From Pisolithus tinctorius (lineage: Eukaryota > Basidiomycota > Agaricomycetes > Boletales > Pisolithaceae): a stretch of 64,000 nt of DNA. How positions within the stretch are numbered: the first letter of the stretch is position 1; each line of letters starts with the position of its first letter. Both the position numbers and the translations under genes were made by a program. Below the pieces are notes generated by a model. The model was not told the DNA's origin, did no database searches, and saw only the letters and a program-made list of their open reading frames with translations. The stretch spans positions 1 to 64,000 of the forward strand of contig JANFAH010000030.1 of the NCBI GenBank assembly GCA_024663395.1. Direction: 5' to 3'. Shown here piece after piece: positions 1-12,200 of the stretch.

Positions 1-211
1 GTCAAACCTCCTGGAAATGCTGGGTAAAACGCTGGGGACTCTGGGCTCTGGAAGATCTCGTCTAACCTGAGATCTGAGTCTGACGAGTGTGGCTCTGAAA
101 TATCTCTAGGATCAGTTACTGCAATTAAGATTTCTGATGAGGAAATAGATAGTCTGCGGAAGGGCTCTAGGAGCTCTTCAAGTTCGGTTCTTTGACGAGT
201 GGGTCGTAGGG
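1..211. other. Unassigned edge sequence
   Basis: Similarity to the LTR copies at 26.5 and 29.3 kb stops near 212, so this edge belongs to something else. I see no coding signal or repeat that I can name. Confidence 0.4.
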
Positions 212-894
212 AGGAATGATCCATATGCTTCATCAAGAGGGGAGACTGAAACGACCACATAAGACCTTTCTAACCAAGTGACAGACCTGAGGCGACCAAA
301 GAACGTCCTTCTGGAAGTCATACTGACAAGGAGAACACGCTGACCAAGCTGCATGGGATGGGATGGGGCTGACAACGACAGGATGAACCAGGGGGCTTCA
401 GGACGGAAGCTGGTGGGAACACCTGGCAGATATACATAGCCATTGTCTCTGGCAAATGAGACAAGTGAGATGATCAATGAAGAGGTGGCCATGATTGATG
501 GACTTAGCAAAATGAGCGTCTGATGGATGGAGTGCTGTAGAAACGCGTAGGGTGCGAGGATCCTCTCTAAATTTGGAAGGAAGAATCGTGGGGCTGAGCA
601 CTTTAAGCGAGTGTGCGAACCAAGTTGATATCTTTGGAAATGGCGGAGATATGACGAAAACCGGAATGCTGTACATGGGCGCTAAAAACTTTTAATGTGT
701 GCTTAACTTGCTTCCTCTTTTCTCTTTAGCACTGACAACTCAATCTTGTGCGAAGGATGACTGCTCACATCCAGCAGTCTTTCTATGCATGAGGCCTTTA
801 GTCTTCATCTGCATGCATGGGCATTGCACACAACTCGTCAACGAGTTAGGCAGAGTCAGCTGTAACCATGTCCACAACACCTTTGGTGTGTGAC
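212..894 (-). mobile_element. LTR fragment, family A (5' part), inserted in Gypsy pol
   Basis: Read on the minus strand from 894, this begins TGTCACACACCAAAGGTG and matches the starts of the two complete LTRs at 26467 and 29284, including the internal reading frame (minus 178-510). Homology ends near 212, so only the first third of the approximately 1.9-kb LTR is present. It sits directly after the RNase H-tether codons of the Gypsy pol gene, whose frame runs from 1040 down to 895, so the insertion is nested. The flanking tetramer is ctgc. The matching duplication would lie beyond the left window edge or has been lost. Confidence 0.8.
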
Positions 895-2484
895 AGCAGA
901 GGAAAGCAGAGTGGCACTCCTCGGAAAAGTTCCAAGGAGCACCCTTTCGCATGAGGCAAGTGAGCAGAACAACAATGTCAGAGTAGTTATTAATGAATCA
1001 TCTATAGAAATTCGCAAAACCAAGGAAGGACTGGATGTCTCACACCTTCCGTGGCTCAGGCCAGTCATGGACTGCCTGAACCTTCTCAGCAGACATGGTG
1101 AGACCGGATGGAGAGAGAATGTAGCCGAAGTACTCAACAGAGTCAGAGTGAAACTCGCACTTCTCTGGCTTGGCATAGAGACCATGCTTTTGAAGGTGGC
1201 AGAGTACCTCTTTTATGTGTTCACAATGCAACTCCATATCCTGCGAATAGATTAAGATGTCATCAAGGTATACCATGATGCAGACATCGAGCATGTCCAC
1301 AAAGATGCTATTAACAAACTGCTGGAAGGCTGCAGGCGCATTAGTCAGACCAAATGGCATTACCCACCACTCGTAAGAACCATAACGAGTGCGGAATGCC
1401 ATTTTCCATTCATCGCCGTCTGCGATGTGGATGAGATGATAGGCATGGCGGAGGTCGATCTTGGTGTAGACTTTAGTGTGGCTTGGAGAGTCGAGTAGGT
1501 CAGAGATGAGTGGCAGTGGATAGCAGTCTTTTTTTGTGATTTTGTTGAGTCCTCGATAGTCTACACAGAGGCAGAGTGAACCATCCTTCTTCTTTACAAA
1601 GAGAACAGGGGCACCATGAGCGGAGGTGGACTGTTTGATGAAACCATAGCCAAGATGCTCATCAATGAAGGTGCAGAGAGCTTCAAGCTCTGGTGGAGAA
1701 AGAGAGTAGATTGTACCAATGGGCGGAGAAGCTCCTTCCACGAGGTCAATCTTGAGATCGAACGAGTGGTGTGGCAGAAGTTCTGTAGCCTTGTCTTTGC
1801 TAAAGATGTCGGCAAACTCACGATACTCAGGAGGGACTGAAGAGAGGTCAGGAGGCGGAGAGGAAGCAGAGGATGCATGAAGCTTCACATCATCAGTGGA
1901 GAGCTGCAAGCAGAACTGTCGAGAGCCAGGGAGAGCACAGGCTCTGACATATGTGGCAGCATTGATAAGTGAGACAAGTGGAGCAGAGTGCAGCAAGTCA
2001 CTCAGAGTTGCAGTTGGAACTGCAGACGGAGCGGAGGGTGTCGGATCCGGAGTGGAGGACGCAGCGGAAGGTGACGAAGGTGCCTGGGGCATTGGCATTC
2101 CCTGTAATGATGGTTTGAACGATACACTGCCCAATACCCAGTCAATCGACAGATTGAAGCGGGTGAGCCAGTTGTGTCCCAATACCAGCGAACATGAAGA
2201 ATCCAACAGAGTAACATAAAATGAAATGGAGTTGACATTGCCAGAAGGAAAGCAGAGGGAAAGATCTACTTCTTGGGAAATGACAGCATTTGTACTACCA
2301 TCAAACAAGCAGAGCAGAATTGGTGGAGAAATGGAGGAAACAGGAATGGCATATTTTTGATTACAGACAGGTCTACGAAACAATGAGAAGAGCCAGAATC
2401 AATCAATGCAGAAACAGTATCAACAGAATAATCAAGAAGAGTTACAGACGGAAGTAAAGAATTGGGACTAGAAAGAGCAGACAC
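895..2484 (-). pseudogene. Gypsy pol remnant: protease, reverse transcriptase, start of RNase H
   Basis: The frame from 2484 carries the retropepsin motif ALIDSGSSHCFVD (about 2412-2373). A frameshift near 2383 passes reading to a second frame that runs to 1040. That frame has the rest of the protease (GHNWLTRF), a proline/serine-rich linker, and a reverse transcriptase with the motifs VDYRGLNKIT, YPLPLI, KIDLRHAYH, MPFGLTNAPAAFQ and the catalytic box VYLDD near 1270-1256. TGA codons at 1042-1040 and 1000-998 interrupt the connection to RNase H, but the frame stays recognisable to CHSAF next to 895, where an LTR interrupts it. The gene cannot make a functional enzyme. Confidence 0.88.
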
Positions 2485-2559
2485 ATTGAGTCAGATGTCC
2501 AGTTGCACACAGTTGGGATCAATGCTTCCTCCAGGCTGTGCGAGCTCCCTGGAGGAGCA

Positions 2560-3710
2560 GACTAATTTTTTGGCTCTGCCTGCTCTGCAGGTGGAGTAGG
2601 CAGAGTTCCAGCCATAGCTGCACAGGCTTTGGCTGTGCAGGAGGTGGACTTGGGACAGTCCTTAGCGGAGTGGCCAGCCTTGCCACAGAAGAGGCAGAGG
2701 TTGTTCTTCATCCTGCACTGGCATTCAGCAGAGGTGAGTTTGCCATCTTTACCCAGGAGGTGGGCAATATCAGACTTGGGTGGATCTTTCTGTTTGCCCT
2801 TGCCCTTGGCATCAGACTTTGGAGCGGAGGCAGAGGATGACGATTTAGTCTTGTTGTCGGAGTTGGAAGACTGTGACTTGTCAGAGGCAGACTTGGTGGT
2901 GTGTGAGATCTCTGCTTTGTGCTCCCAGTAGCGTGCATCGATGGTCTGGGTGAGTTTGCGGAGTTGTGCGAGGGTAGAAGGCTTTCTGACATGAGCGATC
3001 TTGTCTTTGATGCAGTCTGGAAGTCTGCTATAGAAGCGGTGGTGGAGTGCACCGACACCATAGTCCTTGACTTGTGAAGCCCAGTGATTGAACTCCAGGA
3101 CGTATTTGGTAATTCAAGAACCATCCTTCACAGTGAGGTTCTTGAGTTGTTGGACGGCATCCACTATGGCATCATGTGGACCGAAATTAGCTGTGAGCTC
3201 TTGTAAGAACTCATGGTAGTCGTCCATCCAGAGCAGGTGGTCATAGTTGTCAGGGTTTAGTAAATCTGGCTCAAACCAAGCCAGAGCCATACCCTTAAGG
3301 TAAGACTGAGCGAAGGTAACCTTGGCTCTGTTGGAGTGGAATGTGTGGGGGCGGTCTTGAAAGTTCAACTCGCACTGCATGAGGAACTCATGGAGTTTCT
3401 TTGGATCGGAGCCATCAAAGGTGTCAGGCTTGCGGACTTTGGTTTTTGGGGCAGAGTCCCCAGTGCGCGAACTAGACTGCGCAAGTGCATGGACAGCTCT
3501 AGCAAGAGCTACAAGGGGATCCTCTGGCAGCTCAGCCGGGTCTTTGGGGATATCCCTGTCACTGCTGCCCCCACTGTCAGGATCACCATCAGGATAGTCA
3601 GGGTCAGGATCAGGTCCATCATCTCAGTTATGAGGAGACAGAGTGTGGAAGGCTGTTGGGTGGAGGTCGGAGTGACCAGCTTGTGAAGTGCTTTCACCTT
3701 CAGCATGAGA
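2560..3710 (-). pseudogene. Gypsy gag remnant with CCHC zinc knuckle
   Basis: This codes for the capsid/nucleocapsid polyprotein of the retrotransposon. The N-terminal part is acidic and Asp/Pro-rich. It is followed by KVRKPDTFDGSDPKKL and the capsid stretch with SYLKGMALAWFEPDLL (3380-3114), typical of the Retrotrans_gag domain. A TGA at 3116-3114, where the family has arginine, interrupts the frame, which then continues as ITKYVLEFNHWASQVKDYG. A Ser/Lys-rich linker leads to the zinc knuckle CLFCGKAGHSAKDC at about 2698-2654 (CX2CX4HX4C). The start codon is not obvious and the ends are approximate. Confidence 0.8.
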
Positions 3711-3891
3711 GCAGCATCGAGTGGAGAAGGATTGGAACTGTTCGACGATGGAAGGGAGTCAACACGGATTAGCTAGCACTGCAGCGAGGTTCTCAGTAAC
3801 CTCTCTTTGAGATTGAGCTCAAGTTCTCATAATGGTGTAAATTTTTTGGAGGACAGGAAGTGAGATCGTACAAGTGTGAGTACAAATATAC
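3711..3891 (-). other. Gypsy leader between LTR and gag
   Basis: This is the untranslated leader of the element. The primer-binding site should begin at 3891 on the minus strand (reading GTATATTTGTACTC), but I cannot match it to a particular tRNA by eye. Confidence 0.5.
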
Positions 3892-4606
3892 TGTCAAGTC
3901 CAGGCCTACTCCGACCAACTCCGATGCTAGACAAGGCCTAGAGAAGGGTTTGGAAGCAAGTCTGACAGGGAAGAACAGAACTCTGACTAGCGGAGTAGTG
4001 GCAGGAACAAAGTCTGCTGAAGCAAAGGCAGAGCAGAGTGAGGGCATCAGGTTTAGCTCATGTGCTACCCTCTTGCACAATCTCAGCCCTCTTATTTCAG
4101 AGGGAGAGTACAGACAGAGAGTTGGAGGTAACTCTGACAGACAGAGGACAGAGACAGAAGGAGTAGGAACTAAGTTGATATTTGTACTGAGGAATGGCGG
4201 AGTATGATACATGCTTATATACTACTATGGAGGTACAGTAATCAGAATCAGAACTGACATACAGAGACTCATAAATTTTCAAGTAAAATTTCCTGGATGA
4301 TGAATGAAGGGTAGATGGAGGACATACAAACAGGTAACACAGAACATCCAGAAAAGGAAACAGTCCAGGTGCTGGACCATGCGGTGCACATGCTGCAGAG
4401 TACCTGAACTGCAAAGGTAGTCACATGACCCCTCAGAGAACGGTCTGCCTGGTCCAGTAGGAGAGCAACACAAGTCTGACAGCAGTCAGAGCAGAGATGG
4501 TTTGTAACCAACAGAAGTTGGGTGGAGTTGGTGTGGAGTGAGTGGATGACCAGCAGAAAAGGTTGCAGAGTGAGTAAGGACTTATGATGAATGCACAGTT
4601 ATGACA
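3892..4606 (-). mobile_element. 5' LTR of the Gypsy element (LTR family B, 715 bp)
   Basis: The ends are TGTCAAG and ATGACA, and the sequence is closely similar along its whole length to the solo LTR at 23080-23793, which defines both ends. In the minus orientation a TATA-like box (TATATAAG) lies near 4215, upstream of gag, as expected for the U3 promoter. The + side flank is acaca (4607-4611). Its partner duplication is not in the window. Confidence 0.85.
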
Positions 4607-5608
4607 ACACACCCCGATGTCAACAGGCAACTTCGCCAATGGTTCCCACAGGTCTTCGACTATTTTGACAAGAATCCAAGCCAGAAAGGTAATAGATCAG
4701 CCTCACTATCTGTGACCCCAGATTGGCAACTCCTTACTATCAACCACTGCTCATTCTCAATCATCAAAGTCACTCAACCTAATGGATCCACCCTTTATGA
4801 GAATAAGGGTTGTGGAAAGGCATGCATTGAAGAATGTGCATTGTGGTTTGGTACAGTCACCAAAATAATTTATCCATCATTAGACTTACAATAACCACAG
4901 CAAGCCAAAGGACCATTCCAGACAACATTTATGAGTTATGGAATACTGAGCTGCTTGTCCTTGGCTCTGATAGTGAAGTAGACTCAGACATGTCTGGAGA
5001 CTCCTTCCATGGCACAGAGATTATCTGTCTGTCCAATCACAACCATGATGGCAGCAGCAGCAACATTGATGTGAAGCTCTCAAGCTTGATGATTGAGCTC
5101 AACCTGCATTGTGGAGATGATTGCATCATTGCTAAGGTCATGGATAAAGGCAAGGGCATTGAAAAGCACCATCTCGTCCTGAAGACACCCCCCTGACAAT
5201 CTGGTCAGTCCTTTTATATTTTTATGCTCATAACTACTACTGTACTGACATTTCTCCCACCAACTGTCAGGAAAGCAGTCTTGCATTTTATGCTCACCAA
5301 TACAGTCTCCCCCTGCAGTCAAGAAGCTCAAGAATGGTATGTCTTCCATAATGTAATCCTCATGTTTCTAACAACTCAGTGTTCACAGCTTCATCAAAGC
5401 CAGTACCATTATTCCTCCCATCAGTATCCCCCAGTGCAATTCACCTCAGGCTCAAATCTTGTCTGTGCCAGAACATGTCAGCATCAGTGAAGATGATGTC
5501 TTGTTATGGAGACACCATTGCCCTGATTCACTGAATGCTGGTCCCATTGTCAACCCTTGGATTTCTGACTCTGAAACTTATACCATTCTCTCCTTGAAAG
5601 ATTTTTAA
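4607..5608 (+). pseudogene. 3' part of an unrecognised multi-exon gene, cut by the LTR
   Basis: Open frames at 4601-4894 and 4834-5196, and a terminal frame ending in SETYTILSLKDF at TAA 5606-5608, look like successive exons of one protein. It has an acidic Ser/Asp-rich middle (GSDSEVDSDMSGDS). The apparent ATG at 4601 lies in the last six bases of the Gypsy LTR, so the real 5' end was lost or displaced by that insertion. I recognise no domain. The CpG-poor composition resembles the transposons nearby, so it may itself be element-derived. Confidence 0.4.
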
Positions 5609-5761
5609 TCATTTCTTTAGTGCAAGTTTAGTGACTTTGTTTACACACAGTTTATACTTGGATTAAATACACTGTGTCGCATTCTCCAACTTGCTAAGTC
5701 TGAAAGTGAACTAAGTACAAAAGCAATGCGGTAGAGCACAAAATACGCTACAATGCAACTA

Positions 5762-8700
5762 CAGTCAGGGACAAGCAAAGCCCACCAATTTGGTAATGGC
5801 AGAAGGAGAAATTTTTACACCAAACTAATGGCAGATTTGGATCCAGTGAGCCAAAATACGTCCAAAAACATACTTACGAAGTTCCTCCCATGATATTTTT
5901 TGGATTTTTGAACGAAAATATCTATATGCCTAGGGGCCAGGTTGATATACACTACAGATTAAGGACTGCCTCAATGGCCATCATTGCTCGTTGTGATACC
6001 TGGCGATGCTGTTTCTGCTTTCATACTGCCCATTCTGCAGCATGTCCTGTAAGCCCCAGTCTATAAGCACTCAAAAATCGGTGTGAACGGTTGATAAAGC
6101 GCTGGATGACTTCAACAGGACATGAATTGAGGATGTCTGTTGCTGCTTCCTTCGCTGCAGCGAAGTTTGGTTTTGTTGCCTGCCGGTAGCGGTACTTAGA
6201 CCACCCCCAATACTAACAACAACATATCAACCATAAGTATTAATGAGAATATTCAAAACTCACCATTTCAATTGGATTGAGTTCGCAGTGGAATTTTGGC
6301 AAGAATAAGCAAATGTGCCCAGCATCTTCTATCAGCTTCTCGAGCATTGATGTCTGGTTGCAGAAGTCATCTTGCTGACTCAGCAAGCGCGCCATGCAGC
6401 ACTGCTGGCTTTCGAATGGGCACACAGGTGAACACTTACTCCGCAACCCTGTAAGGTCAAAGCCCCGCTCTTCGAGTACTGCCTGAAGACCCTTTGGTTC
6501 TCCTGTGGGTGTTGTCATCCTTTGGAGAAGTCCCCATTTTGTAGGATCAGGGTTTGAGTGAGGAATAGTGGTATCTTGTTGTTTTCTCTGCTTTCCACCA
6601 TTCGATTTGTTCATGTCGAATGCACGCAATGCATCTGGAGGCAGTGTTGCATGTGCTGACGAGTTGTCGAAGATGAATAATGCCTGGACACCTGGTCCAC
6701 AGACCTCTTCATGTATCTGAATAGCATACTGCATCTGTGTGAGCAAGTTATCATGTGTCCACCATGCATCTCCATTGGCACCAGGGTATATAATCTTTCG
6801 TGCATCTTTGATGATCCTTCCTTCAGCGTTGCACAAGGTAAGCCGGCCATCTTCCTCATTGATAAAATCTGACACATGGATAATCTGACCTCTTCCCTTC
6901 TTCTGCAGAATGTGTTCATCACGACGAAGCCTGCCACAAATGTGTGAGTCCAAACAGTGCCCTGCAGAAACAGTACAACATACCAAGCACTGTTTGTGTT
7001 ATCGTTTGCATGGAAGGAGCACTCATTGTGATAGTAGACTTTGAGTCGACGTTCACAAGGCCTGAGGTCTGGCTCAATCTTCGTGAGCTCTGGTCCATCA
7101 AACTGGACCATGCGGTATTCAAATTCCTGCATTTTGCGCAGGTAAACTTCATTGCGGTACTTTACCACATCTTCACGCTCATGCCCATCCATGTAGACAC
7201 CTTTGCGCACAGCCGTGTGTCACCAACCAAGTTTGATCAGCCAACGACGTACAGTCCGCTTGCTGACTGGTTGCTTTGGAACAATTCCAAGCTCGGGAAA
7301 TATTTTGGAGTTGATAGCATTTTGGAATGCACAGGATGTGACCTGCCCAGTGGGAAGGCTTGATAACCATGCCCGACAATGAGTCTGCACTGATTTGTCA
7401 TTGAGGAATGATGGTGAATTTTGCTTCCCACCCTGTTTCTCCTCTGGAAGCTGCTTGAACAGCTGATAATGATGTGCAAGTGCATGGACATGACGGCTGA
7501 ACCATGCACCAGAGCCTTTTCCAGGATCATGCCACAGTCATGCAATCTCCAAACTGGCTGCAATTCGAGAGACACCCCTGATTCGAAGTGTTGCAAAGTG
7601 CGATAAGATCATGAGCTGATTGATTTGAGAGAGCGCTAAATGCTTGTGTTTCTTCAGATCTTGTTGTATTTGCTCTCGGAGGACACTCCAGTCATGAATT
7701 GTATCATGGCTCATGAATGTCATCATAAGTTCATCTTCCCATGCTTCATTCTCCATCTCTGACATGCTGCTATCCTCAGTGATGAGGTTGCTGTCCAGGT
7801 CACCCATGCCTTCCATGCCTGTCTCACTGCCATGTAAGTCATCACTATCCAAAGATTCCGACTCATTGGATGTGTCAGAGATTGAGACCATGGAGATGCT
7901 GCAGACTTGTGGCACCACTGGTGCATGAGGTGTCAAAGATGACTGCAGATCACAATTATCAGCTTATGTACTTTGATGGTGCCTCCGTGAAAATATTGAC
8001 TCACTGGTTTATCCACATGTGGAGTTGCAAGTGGAGGTATGGCATTCTTCGTGAATCCAAAGGAGTCCAATAAAGACTGACCCTTCCAGTATGCTCTGTA
8101 CTGTTGCTGTGTCCAGACAGATTTACTCATGACATCTGGACCTTTTTTGTAGGTCTTCGGGTGTGCTGTATTGTAAAAGGTGAGCCTTCCATTAACCCAG
8201 ATGCCCTATGGAACCATGTGCTCACATTTACATGCCTTTTTCCTCTTTCGCTGCAGCCAATCCAGAATCCAGTCCAGGTCACCCTCCTCTTCTTGCTGAA
8301 CCATTTCTGCCAGCTTCTGACTAAACTCCTCATCCACCAGGATGCTCCACTCGGCTTCTTCATCTGCATCCGATTCTGAGTCACTTAGCACATTATTTCC
8401 CTCCTCAATACCAAAGTTCAAGCTTGGAGCAATATAGGTGGGTTCTTCATTTGTCATGTCATTGATATCATCAGATGTGGCATCTGAATTAACAGACAGT
8501 GCATGATGCTGGCCACGGAGTCCAGAGATGTTCTGAGTCCTGGGCCGCTTTTTTGGGCGTCCACATGGCATCTTGGGGTATAGTTTGGAGTTCAACATCT
8601 TTTTTTTACAGTCGCACCATGACCCATGACAGCTCTCCATTCCAGGAACATTTTTGGTTCAGTAAAAGGAGTCAAATGCATATTTTTTCGTATTTTTAGC

Positions 8701-8892
8701 TATTTTTCTTTCGGCGTGCCAATTTTTGGACACTAGTTGACTTTAAGGGTACATTTTTAAGAGAATTGGCTCGTGCAAAAATGATAAACTAAGCCTAAAT
8801 AAACTATTTATGTGATTTAGGGATGCCTCCATTGCATGTGTAATCCAGCAAAAATCAGACAAATTTTTGATGTGTTTGCTTGTCCCCGACTG
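5762..8892 (-). mobile_element. Tc1/mariner-class DNA transposon, complete but decayed
   Basis: The left end CAGTCAGGGACAAGCAAA (5762-5779) and the right end (8875-8892, read inverted) match over 18 bp with one difference. Both ends are flanked by TA (5760-5761 and 8893-8894), the target duplication typical of the Tc1/mariner/pogo superfamily. The 3131-bp element encloses a single minus-strand DDE transposase gene. Spaces of about 190 bp (left) and 230 bp (right) between the gene and the termini carry no other genes. Terminal repeats, TA duplication and transposase type all agree. Confidence 0.88.
5952..8640 (-). pseudogene. DDE transposase of the Tc1/mariner-like element
   Basis: The N-terminal basic segment GRPKKRPRTQNISG (from 8640) is followed by an acidic region, then a helix-turn-helix-like part (7600-7240), then MDGHEREDVVKYRNEV and the catalytic core. 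The first catalytic region reads YHNECSFHAND (7033-7000), where I believe this family has HDE, so the first aspartate (codon 7027-7025) appears changed to asparagine. The second acid is in LFIFDNSSAHA and the third in FHCELNPIEM. An intron (6263-6213, GTGAGT to TTAG) separates NPIEM from YWGWSKYRYR. The C-terminal exon ends at TAG 5954-5952 and contains a TGA within AVxKQKQHR. A frameshift lies near 6950. This is not a working enzyme. Confidence 0.8.
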
Positions 8893-8894
8893 TA

Positions 8895-9103
8895 AGGCAA
8901 AATGCGGCGAGGGTACAAAATGTGCAGCACAGGCATTATGTCAGCGTGGCCAGCTGGGGAAAAAAGCGCGGTGGCGCTACAAAACGCGCAGGAATAAATG
9001 TGCAGATGCAACATGCGTGGGAATAAAGGTGCAGATCTAACGCCATAGTGATGTGGCGATGCGACGGCGAAAAATAAATGTGCAGATTTTATGCCATACC
9101 CAT
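8895..9103. other. Intergenic, degenerate GC-rich short repeats
   Basis: Variants of a motif such as ATAAATGTGCAGAT recur four or five times between 8905 and 9090, with no coding potential. It lies just outside the duplicated NLR unit. Confidence 0.4.
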
Positions 9104-9273
9104 AAGAGTGGAGGTGCCCCACCAGGGAGTGAAATTGATAACCTGGAGCGGGTCGTCCAATTGTGTCGCTGCTGCCACGTGTCAGCTGTGCTAGCCCTCA
9201 CCCTTTCCTCAACGAGCTTGACACTCACCATCGAAACGAACTCGCAAAACTTCATACGAAACATACATTCTCA

Positions 9274-12200
9274 ATGGGCAACTGTCAGTCAACGAGACAT
9301 CATTTCAGGGCTGCGAATCCATTCAGCTCGGTAGGGCATCCATTCATGTCTGTCGATGGCATCTGTCGAATTACTCATTTCATCGCAATGACCAGCAAGC
9401 AGTCAAAGAACCGTCGCACTAGCGTTACGAACCGATCCAACCTCGACCCTTCTCCGGTGTGTAGAATACTGCTTCCTTGCGACGGTATACGTCAATTGGC
9501 CAAAAATTATTCACAGGGGCCGTCCCAGATTACTGCTGAGCACTTACCCTCTGACACTCAAGTGTCGGGTAGCGTCTCTCAAGGGCCAACGTCGTCACTC
9601 TCTCATCCATCCGAGCCAAGTTATGCAGCTTCCGCCACCGGAGAGAGCGCCGACACACATATTGGTCAGGTGACTTGCGAACAAAGAGAGCAAGAGCAAC
9701 TTCAGGCTGCTGCAACCTATGAAGTATGCAATCTATTCCCTTTTAATGTTCCAAAGATTCTGAATGAGCTCGCTGACAGACTCAGAGGTCAGCCATTGAG
9801 CCGACTTTCAGGATGGGTTCCACGTCGAATGCCGATGGAGATGCTATTCACCTTCCCGGTGTTGCAAATGCAACATTCGCTGAGGTTCAGAGCCCTCCCG
9901 ATACGTATCTAAAACCGTTCAAAGATTTCAATCAAGTCGTTGCCACCATTGCTAAGGTAGGCACTCATGTTTCTATATACATCTTCTGACTGCACGTCTG
10001 CGCCAGATCCATCTGTACGCCCGGATGTCGCTGGAATGTTAGCAGCCGTTGCGCAGGTACGTTCTCAATCTCGGACATGTTCCTCGTCTTACGTAGTCGT
10101 ACGTAGATGTTCGTAGTTCAAGAGATCCGAAACGAGCGGCTGTCGCGCCTGTTGGATACGATCAAAAAGGTTTACGAATTTCTCACGGAAGAGACTACCC
10201 CCAAGGACATGTCTGGGATGCGGGAAACCTTCGCGAAGATCGCACTGATGACCAGTAGTGCAGTGCAGTTCGTCAAGAATTATTCCGCGTCAGAGGAGTT
10301 CTGTACATCCATCACACTTGCTCACCACCCAAGCCTAATGAAACGTGGCATCAGGGAAGAGATCAGGGAAAGACGTAGAATATCAGATGGAGGACATTTC
10401 CATTGTGTACACTCAGGCACTAGACGACCTGATGGAACAGTACCGGCACCACAAAGATCGGGGCGTCCGGGTTGATGCATTCCGCGTACTTGAAGACCTG
10501 GACTTGGACAGTTTGGTCCGTGCCAGAGGTGCAGGTCCCAACTGGACCAAGAAATGCCTCGACGGGACTAGAACTGAGATCCTTACGGAGATTATCGACT
10601 GGATCTATGACACCGATGAAAATGTTCCGCGCATTCTCTGGCTCCATGGGCAGGCTGGCAAAGGGAAGTCTGCTATTGCACATATGATCACGCTGTGGTT
10701 TGAGAATGTTGGAGGGGTAGGGTCCTGTTTTTGCTTTTCCCATGACTGGCAGGCCGAGCATCTTGAAGAAAAGATATTCAGAACCATTGCGTGCGATTTG
10801 GCAGGACGTGATCCCGCATTCCAGCGAGCCTTAGCGGGTGCACTTGCGACGGATGGTTCTCTGAAGACCACTTCTGACGTCGCCCTCCAGTGGCAGAAGC
10901 TTATTTTGGAACCGTTGTACAAGGTCTCTGGTCATGTGGTTGGCAATGTGGTTATCATTGTCGATGCATTGGATGAAAGTGGTCTGGAACAATTGCAGAG
11001 GGAGCTGTTGTCGGTGCTTGCGTCTGTGCAGGATGCTGGCCTACCTCGCAATGTTTGCATCCTCGTAACATCCCATCCATTTCCTGATATCAAGTATGCA
11101 CTCAGTGCCACTCGGCATGTGAGGGCAGCCTCGTTGGATGACATCCATGAGGCATCAGAGGAAGGTGATATCTGTCTATATATTATGAAAAGATTGGGCC
11201 CACTTCGGGATATTGGACCCACCGAAGTCTATAGGGCTGCCCAGAAGGCGGAAGGTCTATTTGAATGGGCGCTTCTGGCTTGCGAGTTCGTAAACCCGGC
11301 TCGTACGGTCAAGAACGGATCAGTCAAGGAACGCTTCAACAATATCATGCTTCTTCCGTCAGGTGGACTACTGGATGCCATGTACCAAGCGATCCTCAAA
11401 AATGCCATCCCCAATGACCAGACTGCACTCATGCAATTCCGCTCTGTCATGCAGCAGATCATTTCGACACTCAAACCTTTGCATATAGATGCACTCGGCA
11501 AGATGCACAGTCGCTTCCCTGCTAACGAGGACCGTCATGACATGGTTGCCATTCTTGAATCCATGTCCCTGCTATTGAGTGGTGTTACAGACCGGGCTTC
11601 TCCTGTCTGACCACTACATGCGTCGTTCTATGACTTCCTCATTGACCCTGCATGGAGTCAGATATACTTTGTTGGTGAACCCAAGATGTACAACCTTGCG
11701 TTCGCCTCATTGCGGATTCTTTCGAATGACCTGCGTTTCAATATATGTGGACTCGAAAGTTCATACTTCAGTAACTCCGAGGTTGCTGATTTGGAAAAGA
11801 GAATCAAGGAAAACATTCCACCCCATCTATCTTACTCATTCAGGTTCTGGGCCCAACATCTGGAGATGACAGTATTTGACTTGGCACTTGTGAAATTGGT
11901 GGAGGGGGTGGTTAGAAGTGAAAAGCTACTCTTCTGGATAGAGGCTCTAAGCCTTCTTGGTGTGTTGGGAGTTGCTACAGATGCTCTTGGGTGCACTGTG
12001 AGGTGGCTGCTTGTGAGTATTGAGTTTTCACATCTGATATCAACTAATGTGAAGTCAAAGACACAAAGTGGTTTTGAAGAGACCATAGCATTGGCACAAG
12101 ATGAGATCAAGTTCATTCACAACTTTAGCAGTGCAATCTCACACAGTGCTCCACACCTTTACATCTCTGCACTGCCATTTACCCCTTTGAATACCATGGT

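Larger units (their letters stand above)
895..4606 (-). mobile_element. Ty3/Gypsy LTR retrotransposon, 5' portion, decayed
   Basis: In minus-strand order this holds a 5' LTR (4606-3892), a leader, gag with a CCHC zinc knuckle, an aspartic protease and reverse transcriptase, which is the Ty3/Gypsy order. RNase H is only begun, and the rest, including integrase, is cut off by the LTR inserted at 894. The reading frames contain at least three in-frame TGA codons where the family has arginine (3116-3114, 1042-1040, 1000-998) and one frameshift in the protease. No second LTR of this element lies in the window. Confidence 0.85.

Noticed and set aside
4601..4606. ATG 4601 as a true start codon
   Set aside because: It lies in the terminal six bases of the LTR and is created by the insertion.
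9163..9273. Upstream ATG 9163 as start of NLR copy A
   Set aside because: Copy B differs in length in this stretch (an extra base near 18244 shifts the frame), while MGNCQS at 9274/18290 is conserved.
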